Source: an uncultured Bacilli bacterium
GTDB lineage: Bacteria; Bacillota_I; Bacilli_A; RF39; UBA660
Direction of reading: 5' to 3'
NCBI GenBank assembly: GCA_944332715.1
Contig: CALVKN010000006.1
Span: 1-50,801, forward strand
Length of the DNA: 50,801 bases
The position numbers were made by a program, and so were the translations under genes. Shown in pieces: positions 32,576-41,568 of this stretch. The stretch's first letter is position 1; each line of letters starts with the position of its first letter. The notes under the pieces were generated by a model, which worked only from the letters and a program-made list of their open reading frames with translations, was not told the origin of the DNA and did not search any database.

Positions 32576-32599
32576 ACTCCATATATTGGAGTTTTTTTT
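32576..32599 (+). terminator. Terminator of tRNA-Trp
   Basis: ACTCCA/TGGAGT, loop of five, then seven or more T residues. Confidence 0.9.
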
Positions 32600-32660
32600 G
32601 TTTAAATTATTTTAAATAGTATTCATGGTATTTTATATTATATTTAGGATAATCAAATTA

Positions 32661-32729
32661 TTGATTTGTAATAATAAATTTGTTATAATTTAGTTAATTA
32701 AATTAATAGATTGTTACAATAATTATTGT
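32661..32729 (+). promoter_or_regulatory. Promoter and candidate operator of the type IV secretion operon
   Basis: TTGATT (32661-32666), 17-bp spacer, TATAAT (32684-32689). The perfect 14-bp palindrome ACAATAATTATTGT lies at 32716-32729, after the expected RNA start and before the first gene, where a repressor could act. Confidence 0.75.
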
Positions 32730-32767
32730 TGTAGTTTATATGTCAAACAAAGGATGGAAGTGATTTT

Positions 32768-33211
32768 ATGGAAATAATAAAAAAAAGTATATTTTTAAGT
32801 TTTGTAGTCTTTCTATCTTTTTTTTGTTATATTCAAACAACTAATGCAAGCACTATAGAAGTAGATGATAATAATTTAGTAGAAGAATACAAGCTTTTTG
32901 ATGTTACAATTGATCAATCGGTAGATGATTGTAATTCATATTTTGGAGATCCGGATGATAGTCAATATCCAGCTTATTGGATGCAATGGATATTAAATAT
33001 CATTAAGTATGTGGCAATTGCTGCTTTACTTGTTCTAAGTACGGTTGATTTTATAAAGGCATTGGTATCTAATGATAAAGATGCATTAAAGAAAGCTACG
33101 ATGACAACAGCTAAGAGATTTATATATGTTGTAATTTTGTTTTTCTTACCAATTATTGTTGATTTTATAATGCGTTTATTTGGTGCTTATGGCACTTGTG
33201 GGATTGGGTAG
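32768..33211 (+). CDS. VirB2-like pilin/small membrane subunit of the T4SS
   Basis: A 147-aa protein with a signal peptide (IFLSFVVFLSFFCYIQTTNAS), a short acidic external segment with Cys, and two C-terminal membrane helices (WILNIIKYVAIAALLVLSTVDFIKALV and FIYVVILFFLPIIVDFIMRLF) split by a charged loop, the layout of VirB2/TrbC-type pilins. First gene of the T4SS operon; the ATG follows GGATGGAAGTGA. Its stop is inside the ribosome site of the next gene. Assignment is by topology and position. Confidence 0.7.
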   Translation: MEIIKKSIFLSFVVFLSFFCYIQTTNASTIEVDDNNLVEEYKLFDVTIDQSVDDCNSYFGDPDDSQYPAYWMQWILNIIKYVAIAALLVLSTVDFIKALVSNDKDALKKATMTTAKRFIYVVILFFLPIIVDFIMRLFGAYGTCGIG

Positions 33212-33221
33212 GTGATAGTTT

Positions 33222-35330
33222 GTGGCTACTGTATGGTCAGTATTAATGTTAATAGATGGAGCAATTTATAATTTAATTTGCTACGTTTATGAAATATTTT
33301 ATTATTTAGCTACTTTAAATATATTTACTGAAGAACATTACCAAGGAATTGTAAATAGGATTTATGTTGTTTTAGGTTTATTTATGCTATTTGTTTTAGC
33401 CTATTCCTTATTAAGGGCAATTATAGATCCAGATAATTTTGCCAAAAAGGAAAATTCTTTTCCTAATTTAATAAAAAATGTCATAATATCTTTAGTAATA
33501 ATTGTATTGTTACCAACCGTATTTTCAGTTGCGTTTAATATCCAAAATGCTGTTTTAAATAATGATACAATTCCAAAACTTATTTTAGGGTTAGATGGAG
33601 CAACTGATGATACCTCTGGTGGTGGAAGAACTATTGCATATTATTTGTTTAAGGCATTTTTATATCCGAATTCTGATTATTGTACAAGTGAAGGCTATAC
33701 AGACATTGAAGAATGCCGTGATTCAATTAAAGGTAATGGTTGGTTATTTGTTACAAATGGAGATCAACTAACAGTAATGGATCAGGCAGTGCTTAATGGA
33801 TCTTCATTTACTAACTATAATGATTATAGTGAATCTGTAAGAGATGGGAAACTAAGTTATTTATTCCCAATTTCTACGGTTGCTGGTATATTTACTTTAT
33901 ATGTACTTCTTAATTTCTGCTTTGACATGGCAATAAGGGTTGTTAAACTTGCTTTTTATCAAATAATTGCTCCGATACCTGTAATTTGTCGAGTTATGCC
34001 TGGCGGAAGCATGAAAGATGTTTTCAATAAATGGGTTAAACAAATAATTAGTATATTTTTAGAGGTATTTATTAGGATAGCGGTACTCGCAATTTGTATT
34101 TATCTAATAAATATTGTTGTTGAAACATATAATAATGGACTACCAAACATAGATAGTTTGGGACTTACTCAAAGACCTATTGTTTTAGCATTAATTATAA
34201 TGGGTATTGTTATATTTATGAGACAAGCTCCACAAATTTTAGGAGATTTACTTGGCCTTAAGACTGATGGTATGAAACTTGGACTTATGGATAAACTTGC
34301 CATGGGTGGTGGATTACTTGCTGGAGCTGCTGTTGGTGGTGGACTTACATCTGGAGTTAGAAATTTAGTTGGTGGAATCAAAGGAACCGCTCATAATGTA
34401 AAAAATGCTAGTGGCTTTAGAGGAAAGGCTGGAGCTTTAATTGGTGGAACTTTAGGTGCAGCAAAATCAACTATTGGCGGAGCTGGTTCTGGATTTGTAC
34501 GAGGCGGCTTTGCTGGTAGAGGTGCAAAAAACTTTAAAGATATGAGAGGTGCTGCTAGCACTGCTGCTAAAGGAGCAGCTGAAGCTAGAACTAAGCGTGA
34601 AAATTATAAAGCTGCACATAGAAAGAAAATACCAGTTGTTGGTGGAATTATAGGCGCTGGTTTAGGTCATGGAGCGGATTTACTAGGCAGTGCTGGTAGA
34701 TTTGTAGGACTTGGTAACATTGATGCTTTACGTGCTGAAAATGCGGCAATGGCAGAAATTACTGGTGCCGAAGATGCATTTAATAATGAATTTGAAAGTA
34801 CTCTTTTAAAAAGTCTTAATAAAGGTAAAACAAGTTTGGCGGGAGCTAATTTATCAACTTTTTCTGCTGCAAAGCAAAGGCTAGATCAAGCTAGATTAAG
34901 TGGGGTAAATGTTGCTGGTGCAGAAAAAGCTTATAAAGATGCTATTAAAGATGTTCAAAAATCTTTGCATAACAAATTGTATTCTTCACAAAGTAATTGG
35001 AATAAATTAAGTCAGGATGATCAAATTGCATTAGGTCAATTAAGAGTTAAAGCTACAGAATATCGTGGTGCTATAATGAATAATTCTTCATTACAAGCTT
35101 TAAGAGATGCTGGTATTGTAGGATCTGATTTTGCTATGAATAAAGATGTTTCGGAATCTGTATTTTATGATCCAGTGGATGCAAATGGCAATGCAATTAG
35201 AGATGCTCAAGGTAATGTAATTAAATCTGTTGTTTCTAAAATGGGAGATAATATTAAATTGCATACTGCAAGTAATGACGTTAATATAAGTGCTATGAAA
35301 CAAAAGAATACTGATGAGAATAAAAAATAA
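33222..35330 (+). CDS. VirB6/TrbL-like polytopic membrane protein with Gly/Ala-rich C-terminal domain
   Basis: A 702-aa protein. The first 370 residues hold about seven membrane helices (for example IYVVLGLFMLFVLAYSLLRAI, LFPISTVAGIFTLYVLLNFCFDMAI, IFLEVFIRIAVLAICIYLINIVV), as in VirB6/TrbL inner-membrane channel proteins. After residue 365 comes a Gly/Ala/Lys-rich segment (GGGLLAGAAVGGGLTSGVRN...) with repeated small-residue patches, then a charged helical tail. GTG start, with TAGGTGAT five bases before it. It should form the membrane channel together with VirB3- and VirB8-like proteins. Confidence 0.8.
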   Translation: MATVWSVLMLIDGAIYNLICYVYEIFYYLATLNIFTEEHYQGIVNRIYVVLGLFMLFVLAYSLLRAIIDPDNFAKKENSFPNLIKNVIISLVIIVLLPTVFSVAFNIQNAVLNNDTIPKLILGLDGATDDTSGGGRTIAYYLFKAFLYPNSDYCTSEGYTDIEECRDSIKGNGWLFVTNGDQLTVMDQAVLNGSSFTNYNDYSESVRDGKLSYLFPISTVAGIFTLYVLLNFCFDMAIRVVKLAFYQIIAPIPVICRVMPGGSMKDVFNKWVKQIISIFLEVFIRIAVLAICIYLINIVVETYNNGLPNIDSLGLTQRPIVLALIIMGIVIFMRQAPQILGDLLGLKTDGMKLGLMDKLAMGGGLLAGAAVGGGLTSGVRNLVGGIKGTAHNVKNASGFRGKAGALIGGTLGAAKSTIGGAGSGFVRGGFAGRGAKNFKDMRGAASTAAKGAAEARTKRENYKAAHRKKIPVVGGIIGAGLGHGADLLGSAGRFVGLGNIDALRAENAAMAEITGAEDAFNNEFESTLLKSLNKGKTSLAGANLSTFSAAKQRLDQARLSGVNVAGAEKAYKDAIKDVQKSLHNKLYSSQSNWNKLSQDDQIALGQLRVKATEYRGAIMNNSSLQALRDAGIVGSDFAMNKDVSESVFYDPVDANGNAIRDAQGNVIKSVVSKMGDNIKLHTASNDVNISAMKQKNTDENKK

Positions 35331-35349
35331 ATGAAAGGAATAATGGGGA

Positions 35350-35670
35350 ATGAACAATAATTATTTGATACCTGCAAATTCAAAAAAGTCACAGTTGATA
35401 TTAGGCTTCTTTACACCATTAGATTTAATACTATTTGGGTCTGGTTGTGGACTTACAGTATTACTTCTAATGCTTGTAAGAAATGCTAATTTATCTGTTA
35501 TGATATTAATATTGCTGCCAGCATTGGTTACAGGTTTTTTGGTTACACCGGTGCTTCATTATCATAATGTCTTGCAGTTTATTATTAATGTTTTAACATA
35601 TATTGCAAATCCTAGAAGGTATTATTGGAGAGGTTGGTGTGTGAAATATGACTCAGAAGATAAACAATAA
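35350..35670 (+). CDS. PrgI/VirB3-like membrane protein
   Basis: A 106-aa protein with two membrane helices (LDLILFGSGCGLTVLLLMLV and SVMILILLPALVTGFLVTPVL) and the C-terminal NPRRYYWRGWCV, as in PrgI-type proteins, the Gram-positive VirB3 equivalents. It precedes the VirB4-like ATPase in the standard order and overlaps the next gene by 23 bases. Confidence 0.85.
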   Translation: MNNNYLIPANSKKSQLILGFFTPLDLILFGSGCGLTVLLLMLVRNANLSVMILILLPALVTGFLVTPVLHYHNVLQFIINVLTYIANPRRYYWRGWCVKYDSEDKQ

Positions 35671-36202
35671 TTTAAATTATTCTGAAGATTGGTTACCTAT
35701 TAAGCAAATTATGAATGGTATGATTCAAATTGAGGATGGATCATATGTAACGGGAGTTAAAATAGCTCCTAGAAATATATTTATATTGGATGCTGGAAGT
35801 CAAAATGCTGCTATATATAATTTGCGAAATTTTTATAATAGTATTGATTTTGAATTTTGGTTACTTGTTGCTGATAGACCTGTAGATATTGATGTTTATG
35901 TATCGCAATTGCAACTTATGTATAACAATGCTCAAAGTAATGCAATAAGAAAATTGATTATGCAAGATATTAATAAAGCAAATTTATTTACGAGTGTTGA
36001 ATACAATGTTGTTGATACAGAATATTATATTTTGTTTAAAGAAAAGAGATTAGAACTTGTTCAAAAGAAATTGCATAATTTGATTAGTGGACTAGCTACG
36101 GCTGGTTTACAATCACAACAAACTTCGAATAATGATTTGAGAATGATTTTAGATAATTTCTTAAATGGTGGAGAACAAACTAACTTTGGGGCGGTGATGT
36201 GA
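35648..36202 (+). CDS. N-terminal half of a VirB4-like ATPase, encoded separately
   Basis: A 184-aa protein (LPIKQIMNGMIQIEDGSYVTGVKIAPRNIFILDAG...) matching the N-terminal CagE-like domain of VirB4/TcpF, with no ATPase motifs. Its TGA stop overlaps the GTGAT ribosome site, and the next gene's ATG is one base after the stop. In the reading frame of the second gene there is a stop at 36195, so this is not a single missed frame. The two proteins probably assemble into one VirB4 unit. Confidence 0.75.
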   Translation: MTQKINNNLNYSEDWLPIKQIMNGMIQIEDGSYVTGVKIAPRNIFILDAGSQNAAIYNLRNFYNSIDFEFWLLVADRPVDIDVYVSQLQLMYNNAQSNAIRKLIMQDINKANLFTSVEYNVVDTEYYILFKEKRLELVQKKLHNLISGLATAGLQSQQTSNNDLRMILDNFLNGGEQTNFGAVM

Positions 36203-36203
36203 T

Positions 36204-37991
36204 ATGGCAAAATTAAAAAGCGAAATAGCTCCAAAAGGGATGGAGTTTAAACCTACAGAATTTGTAATCGGTGGAAAATATGCAACAATTATGACAGTAA
36301 TTGCATTTCCAAGGATGATTCAACCAGGATTTTTGTCTGATATGACAAATATTAATGGGGTTAAACTAGCAATAAAACATATACCCATTGAATTTGAAGT
36401 CTTAAGAAAGATGCTTAATAAAGAAATTGCTGATTTAAAGGTGCGATATCAAAGTGAACGAGATCAAACCATGCAAGAAAAAATCAGACAAGACTATGAA
36501 TCTTTGGAACAATTTATTCAAATGCTTGCAGCAACTCAAGCAAGAATATTTGATTTTCAAATGCATTTAATGATTACTGCTGATAATAAAGAAGAACTTG
36601 AACTTAGAAAGATTCAAGTAAGAAGTTATTTAGATGCTCTTGGAATGCGGGCGGTATCTTTGATGTTTGAACAAGAAAAAGCATTAAAGTCAATACTTCC
36701 AATATTCCCACCGCAAGATATTGAAGAGCGAATTGGAACACCAATTCCATCAGTTACAATTGCAGCGATGTATCCGTTTGTATTTGATAGTATAAAAGAC
36801 CCAGGGGCTGGAACTTTACTTGGTGTAGATGCTTCTGGTGGGGTAATCTTATTTAATCAATTTTTATATCAAATTCAAAAAGAAAATAATAGAAATAATG
36901 CTAATTTAATTTTACTTGGTATGTCAGGTTCAGGTAAATCAACAGCGGCGAAAGTATTACTACGATCACACATTAGAAATGGTTGTAAGATTGTTTGTGT
37001 TGACCCTGAAGGTGAGTTAGAAGAAATGACTTATTCACTTGGTGGAGATTTCCTTGACTTAGGTAAAGGTGGAGAATTTGGTATGGTTAATCCACTTGAA
37101 ATAGTAATTGATGCTGATGAAGAAGAAATAGAACAAGGTTTAGGTTATACAGTTTTAACAAGAACATTACAACAAGTTAAAGCATTCATGAAATACTATT
37201 CACCAAGTATTGAAGAAGATGTACTTACAATGTTTAGTGAAGTATTACAAGATACTTATAAAAGATATAAGATTGATTATGATACGGATTTTACCAAACT
37301 TACAAGTAATGATTATCCAACATTTGATGATGTTTATGCAACAATTAAAGGTAGACTTTTATCAATGACAGATGCAACACATGAAAGAGATGTAATGGAA
37401 AGACTTGAATTAAAGGTAAGACCTTTGATAAAGGAACTTAGATATTATTTTACGGGACATACAACTTTAAAAATTGAAAGTGATTTTATTGTATTTAATA
37501 TAAAAGAACTTATGAATAGCGATGAAAATATTAAGAATGCTTTATTCTTTAATATTTTGAAATATGCATGGGGCTTATGTCTTGATAAAGATGTTAACAC
37601 AGTTATGATGGTTGATGAAGCACATGTGTTACTTGCTGGTCATAATGAACTTGGTGCAGAATTCTTAGCCCAAATTCAAAGACGAAGTAGAAAGTACAAT
37701 ACTGGTACAATTATAATTACGCAACAACCAACAGACTTTGCTGCTCCAAATATTATTACTCATGGTAAAGCAATATTTGATAATGCTTCATATTACTTAA
37801 TAATGGGACTTCGTAAGCAAGCTGTTGAAGATTTAGCTAAGTTAATTGATTTAAATGAATCTGAAAAAGAATCAATTAAGTATTATAATCAAGGTGATGC
37901 GTTATTTGTCTGTGGTAACAAGAGAATGCGTATTCAAATTGTTATTACCCAAGAAGAACTTGATTCATTTGGTTCAGGTGGGGGATATTAA
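36204..37991 (+). CDS. VirB4/TraC-like T4SS ATPase (C-terminal part with motor domain)
   Basis: A 595-aa T4SS ATPase. Walker A GMSGSGKST (about 238-246), then VCVDPEGELEEMTYSLGG, Walker B VMMVDEAHVLL, and FLAQIQRRSRKYNTGTIIITQQPTDF with the arginine-rich region typical of VirB4. It drives pilus or channel assembly and substrate movement. The first 200 residues continue the VirB4 N-terminal domain that begins in the preceding gene. Confidence 0.93.
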   Translation: MAKLKSEIAPKGMEFKPTEFVIGGKYATIMTVIAFPRMIQPGFLSDMTNINGVKLAIKHIPIEFEVLRKMLNKEIADLKVRYQSERDQTMQEKIRQDYESLEQFIQMLAATQARIFDFQMHLMITADNKEELELRKIQVRSYLDALGMRAVSLMFEQEKALKSILPIFPPQDIEERIGTPIPSVTIAAMYPFVFDSIKDPGAGTLLGVDASGGVILFNQFLYQIQKENNRNNANLILLGMSGSGKSTAAKVLLRSHIRNGCKIVCVDPEGELEEMTYSLGGDFLDLGKGGEFGMVNPLEIVIDADEEEIEQGLGYTVLTRTLQQVKAFMKYYSPSIEEDVLTMFSEVLQDTYKRYKIDYDTDFTKLTSNDYPTFDDVYATIKGRLLSMTDATHERDVMERLELKVRPLIKELRYYFTGHTTLKIESDFIVFNIKELMNSDENIKNALFFNILKYAWGLCLDKDVNTVMMVDEAHVLLAGHNELGAEFLAQIQRRSRKYNTGTIIITQQPTDFAAPNIITHGKAIFDNASYYLIMGLRKQAVEDLAKLIDLNESEKESIKYYNQGDALFVCGNKRMRIQIVITQEELDSFGSGGGY

Positions 37992-38005
37992 TCAAGGTGG
38001 TATAA

Positions 38006-40636
38006 TTGAATAGAAAAAGAGGAGTAAATAATTCGGAGAATAAATTACTTTATGATCCTAATCAAAGAAAACAAAGACGATTAGGTGCTTTTTCTATGGA
38101 AGAAAATGTAAGTGATGATGAAGAAAATAGTGAAGAAGTAGAACAAGAAGAAGAACAAAATGCTCAAGAACAAGAAACTCAAAGTCAAAGTGAACAAGTA
38201 AATGATGAACAAGCCCAAAGTGCTTCTGGTGGTGGTGCTGTAAAAAATGCAGCATCAACTGCCAAAAATGTTGCTGGTGATGCTGCTAAGAAGGCAGTAA
38301 AACAGGCTGGAAAGGCAATCGGAAAAGTAATTGGAGCTTTAGCCAAAAAATTGTTAGCATTTATTGTAGCTAATCCTTGGGTTTTACTAATATTAGGTAT
38401 AGTTTTGTTGATAGTTATAATTATTATTATTTTGGCAGGTGATACAGAGGGGCATGGTTATGGTTATTATGATACTCAATGTAATTTTAATGAATCTGTA
38501 GTTACTCTTAGTACTTGTAATACTGAAGATAGTACTCCACTTACAATTGATGAATATGTTTTAGGGGCAACTTATGCTTTAACTAAAGATAATAATTATT
38601 CTGAAGAGGTTATAAAAGCAATAATGATAATAATTAAAACTAATGCATTAAGTAATGGTGGATATACTAGTTCTTCAAAACAGTTGTATTTGGATGATTG
38701 TGATGTTGCTTTTGAATATTCAATTCCTGATGAAGATAAAGAAATGTTGAATGGTTACTATAATGAAATAGAAGAATACTTATTTTTAGCAACTACTTAT
38801 AATTCTACTATTACTACATTAGGTAGACGTGATATTGTTCAATTAAATGATAATTTGATAAATGAAATGACTTCAGTAGATGGAGATTATGCTAGTATTT
38901 TAGAAACTGTTTATAAAATTGATGATAATAGTGATAATCAGACGACGAATCGTGAAAATATTTTTATAGGAGATTCACGAACTAATGGAATGCGAATTGC
39001 AGGATTAATTGATAGTAATCATACTGTTTATGGAACTGGTTATGGGTATAATTGGTTTGTTGGTGAGGGAAACTTTAACTCTAGCAATACTAATGCTTTA
39101 TCTGGTGGTATTGATGGTGCAAATCAATTAATGAATGCTAATATGGATTATAATATAATAATTTGGTTAGGAATAAATGATTTTGGGTACATTAGTGCTC
39201 AACAATATTATGATATTTATTATGAACTTGCTACTGGTGATTGGTCTAATAATATGTTATATATAGTAGCTGTCGGACCGGTTGATGAAAATATTTCAAC
39301 TATTAATAATACGGATGTTGATACTTTTAATAATGAACTTGAAAATTTGATTAATAATAGTGGATTAAGTAATTTGCGTTATATTGATATTAACTATAAT
39401 ATTGAGTCTTATGATTCCGCAGGGGTTCATTATAGTAATACTGATTATATAAATATTTATAATGATATATTAGATGGTATTCAAAGTAGAGTAGATACGG
39501 AAAAAAGTTTATATAAAATGAGTGATTATTGTACATATTATACATTAACAGAAAATGATGCTTATTGGTGGCCGATAGGAAGTATTGCTCCAACTGAGGG
39601 AGATATTTATGGTGGTGTTCCTAGTTCTACAACAATTACTTCAGTTTTTGGCAATAGAACAATTAATGGTATAAACGGTAATCATGGTGCTATAGATATT
39701 GGAGCTACTTGTAATGATAATGTTGTTATTGCTGCAAAAGATGGAGAAGTAATTGCTACTTCAAATACATGTAGTAATGATGGTTACTATCAAAATAGTT
39801 GTGGTGGAGGATTTGGTAATTATGTATTTATAAAACACGATGATGGTGTTGTTACTAAATATGCTCACCTTTATCCTGATTCAATTGTCGTATCGGTAGG
39901 AGATAGAGTGGTTCAAGGTCAAAAAATTGCTATGGTAGGTAATAGTGGTAGTTCAACAGGATGTCATTTGCATTTTCAAGTTGAAGTTAATGGGACGAAA
40001 GTTGATCCTCTTGAATATGTTGATCCAGATAATCCAAGACCACTTAATTTAAGTTCGGGAAATATTAATTTAGCTTATATTGGCAATGATGAAGATTCTA
40101 AAAATGCTATTTGTCAAACATTACTTGCCAGTGGATTTTCTAGTAATGCTGTAATTGGAATAATGATTAATCTTTATGCTGAAAGTGGATTTAGTCCAAT
40201 TAATTTACAAAATTCATATGAAGGATCTTTAGGCTTTACAGATTCTAGTTATACTGTAGCGGTTGATAATGGAACTTATTCTAAGGATAGTTTTATTCAT
40301 GATTCTGCTGGTTATGGAATAATACAATGGACATATTATACAAGAAAAGAAGGTTTATATAATTATGCTAAGAACAATAATTATTCAATTGGGTCTTTAG
40401 AAATGCAATTACAATATATGTTAATTGAATTGGAGGCTAATACTAAAACATATAAATATATTACTGGTAATTATTCTGCTGCTGATATTAGTAACGCTTG
40501 GTGTGATTTCTTTGAAGGACCTTCGGGAAGTGAACCATGTAGAAACAATAATATTTGTCCTTCATCAACTTGTTCTTATAGAACTAATTCAAATATTACT
40601 GCAATGACTAATTATGTAATGAATGGTTGTCAATAG
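38006..40636 (+). CDS. Multidomain wall-active T4SS protein: anchor, SpoIID-like, SGNH hydrolase, M23 peptidase and lysozyme-like domains
   Basis: An 876-aa protein. Order: acidic Glu/Gln-rich region (30-75), basic Ala-rich helix, membrane segment (118-145), a SpoIID-like segment (PLTIDEYVLGATYALTKD...EVIKAIMIIIKTNAL), an SGNH hydrolase with Ser324 (FIGDSRTNG) and Asp470/His475 (DSAGVH), an M23 endopeptidase with His560/Asp564 (HGAIDIG) and His654-x-His656 (HLHFQVE), and a C-terminal phage-lysozyme-like domain (AICQTLLASGFSSNAVIGIMINLYAESGF...GYGIIQWT). It corresponds to the VirB1/TcpG-type wall hydrolase that opens peptidoglycan for the secretion channel. TTG start after AAGGTGG. Four extracellular domains in one protein is unusual. 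Confidence 0.82.
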   Translation: MNRKRGVNNSENKLLYDPNQRKQRRLGAFSMEENVSDDEENSEEVEQEEEQNAQEQETQSQSEQVNDEQAQSASGGGAVKNAASTAKNVAGDAAKKAVKQAGKAIGKVIGALAKKLLAFIVANPWVLLILGIVLLIVIIIIILAGDTEGHGYGYYDTQCNFNESVVTLSTCNTEDSTPLTIDEYVLGATYALTKDNNYSEEVIKAIMIIIKTNALSNGGYTSSSKQLYLDDCDVAFEYSIPDEDKEMLNGYYNEIEEYLFLATTYNSTITTLGRRDIVQLNDNLINEMTSVDGDYASILETVYKIDDNSDNQTTNRENIFIGDSRTNGMRIAGLIDSNHTVYGTGYGYNWFVGEGNFNSSNTNALSGGIDGANQLMNANMDYNIIIWLGINDFGYISAQQYYDIYYELATGDWSNNMLYIVAVGPVDENISTINNTDVDTFNNELENLINNSGLSNLRYIDINYNIESYDSAGVHYSNTDYINIYNDILDGIQSRVDTEKSLYKMSDYCTYYTLTENDAYWWPIGSIAPTEGDIYGGVPSSTTITSVFGNRTINGINGNHGAIDIGATCNDNVVIAAKDGEVIATSNTCSNDGYYQNSCGGGFGNYVFIKHDDGVVTKYAHLYPDSIVVSVGDRVVQGQKIAMVGNSGSSTGCHLHFQVEVNGTKVDPLEYVDPDNPRPLNLSSGNINLAYIGNDEDSKNAICQTLLASGFSSNAVIGIMINLYAESGFSPINLQNSYEGSLGFTDSSYTVAVDNGTYSKDSFIHDSAGYGIIQWTYYTRKEGLYNYAKNNNYSIGSLEMQLQYMLIELEANTKTYKYITGNYSAADISNAWCDFFEGPSGSEPCRNNNICPSSTCSYRTNSNITAMTNYVMNGCQ

Positions 40637-40645
40637 GGAGGAAAG

Positions 40646-41545
40646 ATGAATAAAAAAAATATTATAATTTGTGGTATAATTTTATTTGTTTTAATATTAA
40701 TTACTATACTAGTTTTAGTTATTGATAGTAATATGGATGCTAATAGTGATATTGATAATACCGATGATAATGAAGATGCAGTTATTACTTCTTTGGAAGT
40801 GGTAACTGATGAAAATGACTTTTTTACAGTTAAAAATATAATTAATAGTTTTTTAGAATTAGTTAAATGGAATGATGCAGATAGTTTATATAATGTTATT
40901 AATGATAATTATATAAATGAAAATGGTATCACATTAAATAATATACTTACACGCATTGATTATAATTATTTTAGTCCAAATTATGTAGCAACTGATATGT
41001 ATATGCGAGTTTATCAAAATATTAGTTATTATTTTGTGGATGGGTATGTATTAGATTTTACTGATAGTGATGTTTTAATTGATGAAAATGTTGGTTTTAT
41101 AGTTTTAATTGCTAATAATTATTATAATATTATACCTATTGAAGAAGGAACAAATTTTGAACAATTTGTTAATAATTATGAGTATAGTGATGACGTTAAA
41201 GTAAGTGGTGAAAATGCATTTGAGACTTATGATATTAATGTAGAGTCCAAATTAATAACTTATATACAGGAATTTATTAATTTACTTTATGCTGATGTGA
41301 CTTTGGCATATGATATGTTAGACGAAGATGCAAAAGAAGATTTTGGAGGTTTATCTGATTTTTCTAATTATCGAGATGCTATTTTAAATGATCTATCACC
41401 AATTGTATTTTCTTATTCTGTTACTGAAGCAGATGATTTTATAAGATATAATATAGTTGATAATAATCAAAATGTGGTAACAATTGAAGAATTTGGCATA
41501 ATGGATTACACTATTAATTTGAAAAATAACAATTTTGTTGTATAA
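40646..41545 (+). CDS. VirB8/TcpC-like bitopic membrane protein
   Basis: A 299-aa protein with one N-terminal membrane helix (IIICGIILFVLILITILVLVI) and an extracellular region that appears to hold two NTF2-like folds: residues 60-165 (FFTVKNIINSFLELVKWNDADSLYNVIND...) and 200-299 (ESKLITYIQEFINLLYADVTLAYDMLDEDAKE...). The layout matches TcpC/VirB8 components of Gram-positive T4SS. AGGGAGGAAAG precedes the ATG, 9 bases after the hydrolase stop. Assignment by topology and position. Confidence 0.65.
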   Translation: MNKKNIIICGIILFVLILITILVLVIDSNMDANSDIDNTDDNEDAVITSLEVVTDENDFFTVKNIINSFLELVKWNDADSLYNVINDNYINENGITLNNILTRIDYNYFSPNYVATDMYMRVYQNISYYFVDGYVLDFTDSDVLIDENVGFIVLIANNYYNIIPIEEGTNFEQFVNNYEYSDDVKVSGENAFETYDINVESKLITYIQEFINLLYADVTLAYDMLDEDAKEDFGGLSDFSNYRDAILNDLSPIVFSYSVTEADDFIRYNIVDNNQNVVTIEEFGIMDYTINLKNNNFVV

Positions 41546-41568
41546 TATTAGGGAAAGGAAGAAGAAAC

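Noticed and set aside
32492-32767. tRNA-Trp as attachment site of an integrative element with the T4SS
   Set aside because: No duplicated tRNA 3' end or integrase was seen at the far end of the T4SS operon.
35648-36204. Sequencing frameshift splitting virB4
   Set aside because: The second frame has its own stop at 36195 and a ribosome site before its ATG, so two genes are more likely. Read-level confirmation is not possible here.
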